Assembly (NCBI GenBank): GCA_014946745.1
Contig: JADCRD010000001.1
Location: 248,001 to 312,000, forward strand
Length of the DNA: 64,000 bases
Origin: Lysobacterales bacterium
Lineage (GTDB): Bacteria; Pseudomonadota; Gammaproteobacteria; Xanthomonadales; Xanthomonadaceae
Direction of reading: 5' to 3'
In this document: positions 1-9,109 of the stretch, piece by piece
Layout of the letters: each line of letters starts with the position of its first letter
How positions within the stretch are numbered: position 1 is the stretch's first letter
Translations under genes and position numbers: made by a program
The notes under the pieces: model-generated
Told to the model about the DNA's origin: nothing
The model's input: only the letters and a program-made list of their open reading frames with translations
The model's database searches: none

Positions 1-95
1 CCCGAGCGCAGCGAAGGCGCAGGGAGTTGGGGAGAGGGTCCGGCAGAGCCGAGCCTTCAGACCATGACTCCGTATGCCCAAGGCAGACCCAACCC

Positions 96-1175
96 ATGCT
101 CGACCGCATCCTTCACCACCTCGAAAAACTGGTCGCCTTCGACACCCGCAATCCACCGCGTGAGATCGGGCGCTCGATGTTCGACTACCTGCAGCGGGCC
201 CTGCCGGGCTTCCGTTTCCAGCTGACCGACTTCGGCGCCGGCGCGATTGCCCTGCTGGCCGTGCGTGGCGCTCCGAAGCGCGTGTTCAACGTGCACATGG
301 ACACCGTGCCGGACTCGCCGCACTGGAGCGCCGACCCGCACGCGCTGCGAGTGACATCCGACCGTGCGATCGGCTTGGGCGCCTGCGACATCAAGGGCGC
401 CGCGGCCTGCCTGATCACGGCCGCCGAGCAGACGCAGGGCGATGCAGCCTTCCTGTTCACCACCGACGAAGAAGCCAACGACGCGCGCTGCATCGCCGGC
501 TTCCTCGCCCAGGGTCATGACTTCGTTGAAGCCATCGTCGCAGAGCCCACCCAGGCCCGCGCGGTGCTGGCCCATCGCGGCATCAGCTCGGTGCTGATGA
601 AGTTCAAGGGCACCGCCGGCCACGCCTCGGGCGCGCAGGCGATGGAGCAGAGCGCCCTGCACCAGGCGATCCGCTTCGGCGGGCGCGCGCTGGATTTCGT
701 GCAGACACAGGCCGGAGAGAGCTTCGGCGGCTTGCAGGGATTGCGCTACAACATCGGCCGCGTCGAGGGCGGCATCAAGGCCAACATGATCGCGCCCGCG
801 GCCGAGCTGCGCTTCGGCTTCCGCCCGCTGCCCTCGCACTCGATCGACGGCCTGCACGACACCTTCCGCGGCTTCGCCTCGGTGGACGCATTGGCCCACT
901 ACGAGGAAACCTTCCGCGGCCCTTCGCTGCCCTCGGGCGGCGACACGGCCGAGAAGTTCGCCCGCGCCGAGGCGCTTGTCGCCGAGCTCGGCCTGCCGGT
1001 CGGCCCGGACGTGGATTTCTGGACCGAAGCCTCGCTGTTCTCCGCCGCCGGGCTGACCGCGATCGTGTACGGCCCAGGCGACATCGCCCAGGCGCATACG
1101 GCCGATGAGTGGGTGGCGCTGGAGCAGCTGGAGGCGGTGGCGAAGACCTATTTGCGGCTGTTTGGTGGCGCATGA
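96..1175 (+). CDS. argE: N-acetyl-L-citrulline/ornithine deacetylase, M20 family (ArgE type)
   Basis: Zinc-dependent M20-family deacetylase of 359 residues. Metal-site motifs are visible: HMDTVP near residue 67 (His and Asp), GACDIKG (Asp 98) and TTDEEAND (catalytic Glu followed by ligand Glu, 125-126). The ATG at 96 is preferred because the upstream in-frame extension is low-complexity and carries a repeat. It sits directly upstream of the fused argB synthase/kinase. In Xanthomonas this position is occupied by acetylcitrulline deacetylase, which acts after an acetylornithine carbamoyltransferase and so removes the acetyl group at the citrulline stage. Citrulline rather than ornithine as substrate is inferred from gene order and family. 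The stop overlaps the next ATG (ATGA). Confidence 0.85.
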   Translation: MLDRILHHLEKLVAFDTRNPPREIGRSMFDYLQRALPGFRFQLTDFGAGAIALLAVRGAPKRVFNVHMDTVPDSPHWSADPHALRVTSDRAIGLGACDIKGAAACLITAAEQTQGDAAFLFTTDEEANDARCIAGFLAQGHDFVEAIVAEPTQARAVLAHRGISSVLMKFKGTAGHASGAQAMEQSALHQAIRFGGRALDFVQTQAGESFGGLQGLRYNIGRVEGGIKANMIAPAAELRFGFRPLPSHSIDGLHDTFRGFASVDALAHYEETFRGPSLPSGGDTAEKFARAEALVAELGLPVGPDVDFWTEASLFSAAGLTAIVYGPGDIAQAHTADEWVALEQLEAVAKTYLRLFGGA

Positions 1176-1549
1176 AGATTGCCGACGGCCAGGGGGCCCC
1201 CGAGGCCTTGGCGGCATTTTGCTATGAGGCAGCTCAACTGCTTTGCTCGGGCGATTTCTCTGCCTTGGCCCAGCGGTTCGGCTACGCGCTGGCCTTCGAG
1301 CGGGACCCTGCTACAGCCATCCGCGATGACCTATCAGCCATCCTCTCAGAGCTGGGAGCATCTTCCCTCGGGCCACCACTCTCCCTTCCTTGTGTAAGCC
1401 GCTTGAAGCCGAATGACACCGCTTTGGTCGCGTCAGTCGAACAGCGCATTCCTACGAACAATGGGCGCCACGTTCTGCTTGAACTCGTTGTCTCCGCACA
1501 CGCGGCCGATAGGCACCTTGTACTGGAGCAGATCAGCGCGGCGGACTAA
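1172..1549 (+). CDS. Hypothetical protein, translationally coupled to argE
   Basis: Predicted protein of 125 residues, starting at an ATG that overlaps the stop of the deacetylase (ATGA), the typical arrangement for coupled translation. It is soluble-looking, with an N-terminal helical part (Ala/Leu rich, MKIADGQGAPEALAAFCYEA) and no signal peptide or membrane segment. I recognise no domain. Codon use is less GC-extreme than that of the flanking arg genes. It is followed by a repeat-containing gap before argB. The product could be an immunity- or SMI1-like small protein, but nothing in the sequence shows this. Confidence 0.55.
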   Translation: MKIADGQGAPEALAAFCYEAAQLLCSGDFSALAQRFGYALAFERDPATAIRDDLSAILSELGASSLGPPLSLPCVSRLKPNDTALVASVEQRIPTNNGRHVLLELVVSAHAADRHLVLEQISAAD

Positions 1550-1657
1550 GTGCTCCTGCGAATGCTGCCGGGCGGCGACGCTCGGCTGAGTTGTTCGCGG
1601 CTTTTTCTGAATCCGAAAGCAATCCTCCTTGCGATGGCCTCAATCGAAGCGAACAAG

Positions 1658-1758
1658 CCCCTCTCCCCCTGAGGGAGAGGGGTTGGGGAGAGGGGGCGAA
1701 TCTCGCGGCAAGCGTCATCCCCCTCTCCCCCGACCCCTCTCCCTCCAGGGGAGAGGGG
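1658..1758. repeat. CTCTCCCC/GGGGAGAGG dyad repeat
   Basis: Two arms (about 1658-1695 and 1719-1757), each containing CCCTCTCCC and GGGAGAGGGG runs, lie as an imperfect inverted pair around a 23-bp centre in the argE-argB interval. A single related copy (AGTTGGGGAGAGGGT) lies at about 24-38, at the left edge of the window. The element could form several alternative hairpins. It is non-coding, although open frames run through it. Confidence 0.7.
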
Positions 1759-1840
1759 AGACAAGCAGCTCCGTGCGAGCGCATCCGCGCTCTGTTCGGC
1801 CCCGCACCCATCTCCACTCTGCAGAACCCATCCCAGCCCC

Positions 1841-3151
1841 ATGGCCAAAGAACTCCGCCCCACCATCGTCCGTCTGCTCTCCAACATGGCCTCGGCCAAG
1901 GAGATCCAGCAGTACCTGAAACGTTTCTCGCAGGTCGATGCCGAGCGCTTCGCCCTGGTCAAGGTTGGCGGCGCGATCCTGCGCGACGAGATGGACGCGT
2001 TGGTCAGCTCGCTCGCCTTTCTGCAGCAGGTGGGCCTGACGCCGATCGTGCTACACGGCGCCGGCCCCCAGCTCGACGATGAGATGAAGGCCGCCGGCAT
2101 CTCCAAGCAGACGCTCGACGGCCTGCGCGTGACCACGCCCGAGGTGCTGCGCATCGTCCGCCGCGTGTTCATGAGCGAGAACCTGCGCCTGGTCGAGGCT
2201 CTGCAGGTGGCCGGCGTGCGCGCGACCTCGATCCCCGGCGGCGTGTTCGAAGCCGACTTCCTCAACAAGCGCAAGTACGGCCTGGTCGGCAAGGTCACCA
2301 CGGTGCACACGGAAGGCATCGAGGCGGCGATCAAGGCCGGTTCGATTCCGGTCATCACCAGCCTGGGCGAAACCGCCGGCGGGCAGATGGTGAACTTGAA
2401 TGCGGACTGGGCGGCCAACGATCTGGTCAAGCAGCTGCAGCCTTACAAGATCGTGTTCCTGACCGGCACCGGCGGCTTGCTCGACGGCGAGGGCAGGGTG
2501 ATCGATTCGATCAACTTGTCGACTGAGTACGCCCACCTGATGCAGCAGGACTGGCTGCACTCGGGCATGAAGGTCAAAATCGAGCAGATCCACGACCTGC
2601 TGATGCAGCTGCCGCCATCTTCGTCGGTGTCCATCACCAAGCCGGACGAACTCGCGAAAGAGCTGTTCACCCACCGCGGCTCGGGCACCCTGGTGCGCCG
2701 CGGCGAGAAGATCCATTCGAAGAAGAGCTTCAAGGGCCTGGATCTCAAGCGCCTGCAGGCGCTGATCGAGTCGAGTTTCGGCCGCAAGCTGGTCAAGAGC
2801 TACTTCGACACGGTCAAGCCCTACCGCATCTACGTCAGCGAGCACTATCGCGCGGCGCTGATCCTCACGCTTGAGAACGGCATCCCGCACCTCGACAAGT
2901 TCGCAGTCAGCGACGACGCCCAGGGCGAAGGCCTGGGCCGCGCCGCCTGGCAGGTGATGCGCGCCGAGAACCCCAAGCTGTTCTGGCGCTCGCGGCGCGA
3001 GAACGCCATCAACGATTTCTATTTCGGCGAGAGCGACGGCTGCATGAAAGGCGAGCGCTGGAACGTGTTCTGGTACGGGCTGGAGGCTTTCGAGGACATC
3101 CGCTTCGCGGTCGAGCACTGCCGCGCGCGGCCGGTCACGCTGAAGGGCTGA
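1841..3151 (+). CDS. argB: Bifunctional N-acetylglutamate synthase / N-acetylglutamate kinase
   Basis: Fusion of an amino-acid-kinase domain (about residues 30-285) and a GNAT acetyltransferase domain (about 290-436); 436 residues in total. The kinase part shows KVGGAIL and [11 protein letters not shown] near residues 45-85, which bind ATP phosphates and acetylglutamate. The acetyltransferase part carries a QGEGLGRA acetyl-CoA loop near residue 365. It catalyses the first two steps of arginine synthesis in the cytoplasm. This fused NAGS/K architecture is known from Xanthomonas campestris and relatives and is a strong lineage marker. Start ATG at 1841; no alternative in-frame start fits the domain better. 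The next gene starts 2 bp after the stop, so co-transcription is likely. Confidence 0.95.
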   Translation: MAKELRPTIVRLLSNMASAKEIQQYLKRFSQVDAERFALVKVGGAILRDEMDALVSSLAFLQQVGLTPIVLHGAGPQLDDEMKAAGISKQTLDGLRVTTPEVLRIVRRVFMSENLRLVEALQVAGVRATSIPGGVFEADFLNKRKYGLVGKVTTVHTEGIEAAIKAGSIPVITSLGETAGGQMVNLNADWAANDLVKQLQPYKIVFLTGTGGLLDGEGRVIDSINLSTEYAHLMQQDWLHSGMKVKIEQIHDLLMQLPPSSSVSITKPDELAKELFTHRGSGTLVRRGEKIHSKKSFKGLDLKRLQALIESSFGRKLVKSYFDTVKPYRIYVSEHYRAALILTLENGIPHLDKFAVSDDAQGEGLGRAAWQVMRAENPKLFWRSRRENAINDFYFGESDGCMKGERWNVFWYGLEAFEDIRFAVEHCRARPVTLKG

Positions 3152-3153
3152 GC

Positions 3154-3753
3154 ATGGAGCCGATCACCACCCCGCCGACGCTGATCGGCGAGCACGTGCA
3201 GCTGCTGCCGCTGACGCGCGCGCATGCGCCGGCGCTTGTGCGCGCGGCCAGCGACGGTGAGCTGTGGAATCTGCGCGTGACCTCGGTGCCGAATGCCGAC
3301 ACGGTCGAGGCCTACATCGCGCGCGCGCTTGATGAGCAGGCGCAGGGCCGGGCGCTGGCGTACGCCGTGCTCGATGCGCGGGGCGATGTCGCCGGCAGCA
3401 CGCGCTGCTGCCATATCGACTGGAGCCTGCCGCGGCTGGAGATCGGCTACACCTGGTACGCCCAGCGCGTGCAGCGCACGGCGCTCAACACCGAGGCCAA
3501 GCTGATGCTGCTGCGGCAGGCCTTCGAGCGCTTCGGTTGCGTCGCCGTCGAGCTGCGCACGCATGCGCAGAACCTGCGCTCGCGGGCGGCCATCGAGCGT
3601 CTGGGCGCGAAGCAGGACGGCCTCCTGCGCCGACACATGCGGATGCCCGACGGGCATCTGCGCGACACCGTGGTGTATTCGATCCTCGATGCCGAGTGGC
3701 CGGAGGTGCGGGCGAATCTGCTGCGGCGGCTGGGGCGGGAGGTGCAGTCATGA
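3154..3753 (+). CDS. GNAT family N-acetyltransferase (RimJ/RimL-like)
   Basis: Acetyltransferase of 199 residues, beginning 2 bp after argB. The N-terminal substrate-binding half (LIGEHVQLLPLTRAHAPALV) and the later GYTWYAQRVQRTALNTEAK segment follow the RimJ/RimL pattern, in which the latter region contacts acetyl-CoA. C-terminal NLRSRAAIERLGAKQDG is the usual RimL-type signature. A GNAT gene at this place is common in arg clusters of the Xanthomonas type. Whether it works on an arginine intermediate or on a ribosomal/other amine is unknown; I do not assign a substrate. Confidence 0.85.
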   Translation: MEPITTPPTLIGEHVQLLPLTRAHAPALVRAASDGELWNLRVTSVPNADTVEAYIARALDEQAQGRALAYAVLDARGDVAGSTRCCHIDWSLPRLEIGYTWYAQRVQRTALNTEAKLMLLRQAFERFGCVAVELRTHAQNLRSRAAIERLGAKQDGLLRRHMRMPDGHLRDTVVYSILDAEWPEVRANLLRRLGREVQS

Positions 3754-3799
3754 TCGACCGCTCCCTCCGGGCAGAAGCCCGCGGTGCCCAAGCTTTGCG

Positions 3800-3896
3800 A
3801 GTAGGTTGGGGTAAGCCGAAGGCGCATCCCAAGGTCGCAGCAGCGGATCTTGCGACGCGCGATGTTGGGCCGCGCTGCGCTTGGCCCAACCTACGT
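3800..3896. repeat. Intergenic repeat with GTAGGTTGGG/CCCAACCTAC ends
   Basis: The stretch starts GTAGGTTGGGG and ends GGCCCAACCTAC, giving a roughly 97-bp dyad. Its interior (AGCCGAAGGCGCATCCCAAG, then GTTGGGCCGCGCTGCGCTTG) is the reverse complement, with changes, of the 128-bp repeat present twice at 51564-51691 and 51827-51954. It fills most of the gap between the GNAT gene and argC. Confidence 0.75.
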
Positions 3897-3973
3897 GAGG
3901 CGGCGCTTGGCATGCGGCTCGCCGTGAACAATCCTTGTCCTGCAGGTGCCGCAAGGCCCGGAGTTTCCGCCCC

Positions 3974-4939
3974 ATGAGTTCCAAGATCCGCATCGGCCTG
4001 ATCGGCGCCCGCGGCTACGTCGGCAGCGAGCTGATCCGCTTGCTGAAGAACCATCCCGCGTTCCAGCTCGCCTTCGTCAGCTCGCGCGAGCGTGAGGGTC
4101 AGCGTGTGGCGGACTTCGAGGACGGCGTCGATCCCCTGCTGCTCTACGTCAACCACGGCCCGGAAGCCGCCGCCAAGGCCAAGGCCGATGCGCTGGTGTT
4201 GGCCCTGCCGAACGGCAAGGCGGCGGAGTTCGTGGCTGCCGTCGATGCGGCGGGCGTCGATCCGGTCATCCTCGATCTCTCGGCCGACTACCGCTTCGAT
4301 GCACGCTGGTACTACGGCTTGCCCGAGCTGACCCGCGTGCGCGCGCCGGGCGAGCGCCGCATCAGCAACCCGGGCTGCTATGCCACGGCCATGCAGCTGG
4401 CGATCGCGCCGCTCGCCGGGCGCATCCACGGCCCGGCGCAGTGCTTCGGCGTCAGCGGCTACAGCGGTGCCGGCACCAGCCCCTCGGACAAGAACAACGT
4501 CGAGCTGCTGCGCGACAACCTGATGCCCTACAGCCTCGCCGGCCACATCCACGAGCGCGAGGTCAGCGTGCAGCTGGCCGAGGACATCGAGTTCATGCCG
4601 CACGTGGCGCCGCACTTCCGCGGCATCACGATGACGGTGAACCTGCATCTGGAAGCGCCTACCACGGTTGCTGAGCTGCTCGATCTCTATCGCGCGCGCT
4701 ACGCGAACGAGCCGCTGGTTCGTGTCACGGAAGCTGCGCCCTGGGTCAGCCGCATCGCCGGCAAGTCGGGCGTCGAGATCGGAGGATTCACCGTGTCGGC
4801 GGATGGACGCCGCGTGGTGATTGTTTCCACCTTGGACAATCTGCTGAAGGGTGCCGCCAGCCAGGCGCTGCAGAACCTCAATCTCGCCTTCGGCCTCGAT
4901 GAGTTCGCCGGCCTCACCGCACAGGAGCGTCTGCCGTGA
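3974..4939 (+). CDS. argC: N-acetyl-gamma-glutamyl-phosphate reductase
   Basis: NADPH-dependent reductase of 321 residues that converts N-acetylglutamyl phosphate to the semialdehyde. A Rossmann fold is seen at the N-terminus ([15 protein letters not shown]), the catalytic cysteine lies in [10 protein letters not shown] (Cys 135), and HVAPHFRGI carries the family's conserved histidine. ATG at 3974 gives the standard N-terminus directly before the Rossmann strand; the longer frame upstream is repeat-derived. The argC stop (TGA 4937-4939) overlaps the GTG start of argH, so the two are translationally coupled. Confidence 0.95.
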   Translation: MSSKIRIGLIGARGYVGSELIRLLKNHPAFQLAFVSSREREGQRVADFEDGVDPLLLYVNHGPEAAAKAKADALVLALPNGKAAEFVAAVDAAGVDPVILDLSADYRFDARWYYGLPELTRVRAPGERRISNPGCYATAMQLAIAPLAGRIHGPAQCFGVSGYSGAGTSPSDKNNVELLRDNLMPYSLAGHIHEREVSVQLAEDIEFMPHVAPHFRGITMTVNLHLEAPTTVAELLDLYRARYANEPLVRVTEAAPWVSRIAGKSGVEIGGFTVSADGRRVVIVSTLDNLLKGAASQALQNLNLAFGLDEFAGLTAQERLP

Positions 4940-6225
4940 GTGGACTGCTGTGGCAGAAGCCGGGCGTCAAGGTCGACGCCCGCATCCAGGAGTTCCTGGC
5001 CGGCGAAGACGTGATCCTCGACCGCGAGTTCATTCGCTTCGACATCATCGCCAGCCGCGCGCACGCGCAGGGCCTGCAGCGCATCGGCATTCTGAGTGCC
5101 GATGAACTCGCCGGCATCGAGCGCGAACTGAGCGCGCTGGACGCGGCGATCGTATCGGGCGCTTTCGTGCTCGATGCACGCTTCGAGGACATGCACAGCG
5201 CCATCGAGGCCTGGCTGACCGAGAAGCTGGGCGACGCCGGCAAGCGCATCCACACCGGTCGCAGCCGCAACGATCAGGTGCTGGTCGCCACCCGCCTGTG
5301 GCTGAAGGATCGGCTGGGCCGCCTGCAGGCGCTCTGCGTCGAGACCGCGCAGGTGGCACTTGAGCGCGCCGAGGCCGAATCGATGCTGCCGCTGCCCGGC
5401 TATACCCATCTGCAGCGCGCGATGGTGTCGAGCTGTGGGATGTGGTGGGCGGCCTGGGCCGAAGGCTTCATCGACAATGCCCAGCGCGCCCGCGATACCC
5501 TGGCCTTGATCGACGCCAACCCGCTGGGCAGCGCCGCCGGCTACGGCATCAATCTGCCGCTGGACCGCGACCACACCACGGCCGCACTGGGCTTCGGCCG
5601 CATGCAGCTGGCGGCCACCTATGCCCAGCTCTCGCGCGGCAAGTTCGAGCTGGCCGCGGTCGAGGCGCTGGGCTCGGCCACGCTGGACTTGCGTCGTCTG
5701 GCCTGGGATCTGTCGCTGTTCACCGCCGCCGAGTTCGGCTTCGTCAAGCTGCCCGCCGAATACACCACCGGCAGCTCGATCATGCCCAACAAGCGCAACC
5801 CCGACGTGGTCGAACTGATGCGCGCCGTGCACGCCTCGATCTCGGCGGCGCGCACCGAATTGGACCAGCTGCTCAGCCTGCCGTCCGGCTACCACCGCGA
5901 TCTGCAGTTCAGCAAGGGCGCGATCGTGCACGCCTTCGGCCGCGGTCTGTCCGCCTTGGCCCTGCTGCCCGACCTGCTGCGCAACCTCGAATGGGTGCCC
6001 GAACGCATGCGGGCCGCGCTGGAGCCTTCGATGTACGCCACCGACCTCGCCGTCGAACTCGCCCGCGACGGCCTGCCCTTCCGCGAGGCCTACGTGCAGG
6101 CCGCCGACCCCGCGCGCTGGGCGCAGCGCGATCCGCTGGCGAGCATTGAAGCGCGCGTCTCGCCGGGGGCGTCGGGGCAGCTGCGCTTGGAGGTGTTGCA
6201 AGCGAGGCTGGCAGGTTTCGAATAA
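4936..6225 (+). CDS. argH: Argininosuccinate lyase
   Basis: Fumarase/aspartase-superfamily enzyme of 429 residues, the last step of arginine synthesis (argininosuccinate to arginine and fumarate). The superfamily signature [11 protein letters not shown] lies near residues 279-289, [10 protein letters not shown] near 110 and PGYTHLQRA near 155. It starts with GTG overlapping the argC stop. At 429 residues it is somewhat shorter than E. coli ArgH, mostly at the C-terminus, as is usual in Xanthomonas-type proteins. In Xanthomonas, proB and proA usually follow; here an unrelated small gene follows. Confidence 0.95.
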   Translation: MSGLLWQKPGVKVDARIQEFLAGEDVILDREFIRFDIIASRAHAQGLQRIGILSADELAGIERELSALDAAIVSGAFVLDARFEDMHSAIEAWLTEKLGDAGKRIHTGRSRNDQVLVATRLWLKDRLGRLQALCVETAQVALERAEAESMLPLPGYTHLQRAMVSSCGMWWAAWAEGFIDNAQRARDTLALIDANPLGSAAGYGINLPLDRDHTTAALGFGRMQLAATYAQLSRGKFELAAVEALGSATLDLRRLAWDLSLFTAAEFGFVKLPAEYTTGSSIMPNKRNPDVVELMRAVHASISAARTELDQLLSLPSGYHRDLQFSKGAIVHAFGRGLSALALLPDLLRNLEWVPERMRAALEPSMYATDLAVELARDGLPFREAYVQAADPARWAQRDPLASIEARVSPGASGQLRLEVLQARLAGFE

Positions 6226-6368
6226 AGCGCGGCGAGTGAAGATCAGCCTGCTTCCGGGGGGATGCGCCGAGCCTGGCATGCCGTTCGGGGCCCGGTCGAA
6301 TCTGTCGCGCGAACTTCGAGCCTGATCCACGCTCTCAGCAGCACTCTGATTCCAATCCGGTGGATGAC

Positions 6369-6965
6369 ATGAGACCTCTGCTTGGCTTGTTTCTGTCGGC
6401 AGGCCTGCTTGCCTCGCTCGGGGGATACACGAGGGTAGATACCTTTCATGTCCGCCGCGCTGCGCTTGACGATCCACGCTACCTGCAGGAATTCGAGGCG
6501 CGGCGACAGGTGCTGGGTCGCGACGCTCTGGGCCTGTATGCGCACCGCATCGCTCCCGGGGATGGCTGGGTCATGGCCTATCGCCGCTTCAGTCCTGGCG
6601 GCGTATTCACGATAGATGACGAGAGTTTCGAGAAGCTGACTCTGTGGCTGGCTGAGCCACGGATGTATGGGGAGCGTACGGTCGAGCTGCCGAGCTCCGA
6701 AGCGCTGGTCGTCTATTCGCGCGGTGGTTCCGCGTGGCCGGTCGCCGCCTGCTCCGGCTGGCTCTCCACCGGCCAGGTGAGCATCCAGCCGAAAGGTCAG
6801 CGCATTCTTGTCGAAGTGTCAGGAACGCTCGCCGAGACGACAGGGAGCTGCCCTCCAAGCATCGCTCTGTCGTTCGAGGCGAATCACCTGAAGGACGTGA
6901 GCCTGCTGACGCCGTGGCTGGGTGCAAAAGGAGATTCGCCGTACAGCGAGAGCTACCGGAGATGA
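6369..6965 (+). CDS. Hypothetical exported protein
   Basis: Predicted 198-residue protein with a hydrophobic N-terminus (MRPLLGLFLSAGLLASLGGY) that looks like a signal peptide or single anchor. A GTG three codons upstream (6360) is an alternative start; ATG at 6369 gives a cleaner signal sequence. The mature part is mixed alpha/beta without a domain I recognise; two cysteines (near CSGWLS and GSCPPS) could form a disulfide in the periplasm. It is a stand-alone gene after argH and is convergent with the downstream minus-strand operon. Confidence 0.6.
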   Translation: MRPLLGLFLSAGLLASLGGYTRVDTFHVRRAALDDPRYLQEFEARRQVLGRDALGLYAHRIAPGDGWVMAYRRFSPGGVFTIDDESFEKLTLWLAEPRMYGERTVELPSSEALVVYSRGGSAWPVAACSGWLSTGQVSIQPKGQRILVEVSGTLAETTGSCPPSIALSFEANHLKDVSLLTPWLGAKGDSPYSESYRR

Positions 6966-7198
6966 GCGGATCGAGCGGACTCCCGCGCAATCAAGACGCG
7001 CCAGCCGCCGCCCCAGGCAGCGCCGCACCGGCTCCCGCTTGGACAGATCGAAGGCACGCCGGACATGGCCACTGCTTTCGCGCTGCGCCCCAATCTCCGG
7101 AGTAGCTCGGTCGGCGCCGCATGCGCGAGGAAGCCGTACCCCGGTGCGTTCGACTGAACCGTGTGCTCAACGACCGACGGGAGTTGCTCGATGCCGAT

Positions 7199-7230
7199 GA
7201 TCTGCCGACCTTGCGTGTGGTCGGCAGATC
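7199..7230 (-). terminator. Perfect 12-bp hairpin at the 3' end of the Sel1 operon
   Basis: GATCTGCCGACC and GGTCGGCAGATC form a perfect 12-bp stem with an 8-nt loop. It lies 25 bp beyond the stop of the last minus-strand gene. No T-run follows on either strand, so if it ends transcription it is not a classical intrinsic terminator; it may instead protect an mRNA 3' end. Confidence 0.5.
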
Positions 7231-7254
7231 CTTCATGAGCTTGTTCGGCGGCGA

Positions 7255-9015
7255 TCATGCGCTGCGCAGGGTCTGCGCCGATGCCTCGGCCTCGCCGTCC
7301 CGATTTGCGCGCAGCACGCCGATCGGGCGCCGTGCATAGGCGTGCAGGTCGATACCGCTCATCAGCAGCAGGTTGGCCAGCATGCTCCGCGCGCTGACAT
7401 GTTCCTGGCGGATCAGCGTCGCCTCCAGCAGCTGTTTGATCGTGTTCGGCTTGAAGCCGAGCGTGTGCTTCGAGTGCATCGTCAGCTCTCCTCCCCAGCC
7501 GCCGGAAGCAGCTTCGCGCTGAACGAGGGCGCTGGAGAACCATTCCTGTGCGGAGAGGAATCTGCCCTGTTGCAGCAGATGCCAACCCATCGCGGAGCTT
7601 GAGGCTGCCGAGCCATGCAGTCCGGCGAGTCTGTGCCATGCGACCCGCGCCTTCGCTTTCCGGCCTGCTGCGCCGGCCCCGTGGATGCGAAGCAGATGAG
7701 CGGCTGCTTCCGGCTCGCCTGCCGCAGCCAGCGCCCGCAGGCGCCGCTCTCCTTCCGGTTCGCCTATTTGGTGCAGCAGAGCCGCATGACGTGCGCGGAT
7801 GCGCGGGTCGCGGGCGTTGGCTGCAGCTGCTACCCGCTGACGTTGGTCCGCGGATAGGCCTTCCCGGGCAGACCTGTCCAAGTCGTGCAGTAGCGCCAGT
7901 TCGGCGGACTCGAGATCACCGCGCCCAGCCTGCGCGCGCAGGCGCTCGATCAACGCATCGGGCAATCGTGGGTGGTGGTACCGCAGCAGCCATTCACGAG
8001 CCGCTGCCTGGGTTGCGCTGGCGCCACCGAGTCGGCGGTCTGCGCGGTCCAGCAACCGATTGGCGGCTTCGGCGTCCTGCGGGATGCCCCGGCCGACCGC
8101 GTGGGCGAGAGCCAGCAACCACAGGGCTTCCGAAGAACCGGCCTCAGCGTAGTCCAACAGGCTGTCGATCGCACGCTCGCTGCAGTCGGCGGCGGCACTG
8201 GCGATGCATAGTCCGAACAGGGCTCTCGCAGCGCCGAAGTCCTCCGCTGCCAGCGCTGAGAGGCGCTCGGCAAGGCCGACCCGGTCGCCATGCTCGAAGG
8301 CGCGCACCACGCGCGCGAGGTGCGCGCTAGCGCCGCCGTCCCAGTATTCATCGCCGCTATCGATCACTGCCTGGCGCAGTTCGGCGGTGAAGGCAGGGCT
8401 GACCTCCGCGGGATCGCGCACGACCAGCTGACGCCAGCTTTCCGCAAGATCGAAGATCCAGATCTGCTCACGCTCGGTGACTGGATCGTAGACCGACATC
8501 TGCAGCAGGAAATGCGGCCCCTGCAGAGGCATTGGATAGTAGGCATGCAGGACCTGCAATTCCAGCGCTGCCGCCATCAGCCAGGCATCCGACTCGTTCA
8601 GCGCCGGCATCGGCGGAGCGGAGCTTGCCGGCGCGGGATTTCCCGACAGTGCGTGGCGGGAAAGTGCTGCAAACGCTGACAGGGCGGCCTCGCTACGCGT
8701 CTCGTCGGCAACCGCGTCGGCGCAATCCATTTCCGTGTACCAGAGCGCCAGACTCACCGGTGCCTGTCGGAGCGCGTTCGCGAACGCCTCAGCGTGTACC
8801 GCACAGGCACCGGCATCAGTATTGCCCTCCGCGTCGTACATGCTGTCGGCCAACCTGATTGCGCCAGCCACCTGAGCGGAGTCGGCGTGCGCGAGAAACT
8901 GCGTCCAAGCCTGTTCGGCCGGCACGTCGCCGGGTCGCGGCAGTGCGGGGGGCTCGGCGCGCGCGCTTGTGAACGCGCTGAACAGCATCAGCAGGCACGC
9001 AAGCACACGGGTCAT
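7255..9015 (-). CDS. Exported Sel1/TPR-like repeat protein, shorter paralog
   Basis: 586 residues. The ATG at 9015 starts a good signal peptide (MTRVLACLLMLFSAFTSARA); the longer upstream frame is Arg/Ser-rich and unlikely. The N-terminal ~170 residues share a distinctive region with the neighbouring gene (PVSLALWYTEMDCADA; LELQVLHAYYPMPLQGPHF), followed by helical Sel1-type repeats, the clearest being SSEALWLLALAHAVGRGIPQ. Sel1 repeats usually make protein-binding solenoids. It aligns with its neighbour to about residue 550 and then ends, lacking the neighbour's last ~200 residues. Function unknown. It is last in a likely three-gene operon, 94 bp after the previous gene. Confidence 0.75.
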   Translation of the reverse strand: MTRVLACLLMLFSAFTSARAEPPALPRPGDVPAEQAWTQFLAHADSAQVAGAIRLADSMYDAEGNTDAGACAVHAEAFANALRQAPVSLALWYTEMDCADAVADETRSEAALSAFAALSRHALSGNPAPASSAPPMPALNESDAWLMAAALELQVLHAYYPMPLQGPHFLLQMSVYDPVTEREQIWIFDLAESWRQLVVRDPAEVSPAFTAELRQAVIDSGDEYWDGGASAHLARVVRAFEHGDRVGLAERLSALAAEDFGAARALFGLCIASAAADCSERAIDSLLDYAEAGSSEALWLLALAHAVGRGIPQDAEAANRLLDRADRRLGGASATQAAAREWLLRYHHPRLPDALIERLRAQAGRGDLESAELALLHDLDRSAREGLSADQRQRVAAAANARDPRIRARHAALLHQIGEPEGERRLRALAAAGEPEAAAHLLRIHGAGAAGRKAKARVAWHRLAGLHGSAASSSAMGWHLLQQGRFLSAQEWFSSALVQREAASGGWGGELTMHSKHTLGFKPNTIKQLLEATLIRQEHVSARSMLANLLLMSGIDLHAYARRPIGVLRANRDGEAEASAQTLRSA

Positions 9016-9109
9016 GAGCGGCGCCGACTGTGGGCCGTAACGAAACGGCAGTGGACTGCCGATGGGAGGCCGCCGCGAGGGGGCTGTGCCGTGGGCGGAC
9101 GCACTGCGG

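Noticed and set aside
6966-7254. Continuation of the shorter Sel1 paralog after a frameshift
   Set aside because: Translations of all minus-strand frames downstream of its stop show no similarity to the missing C-terminal part.
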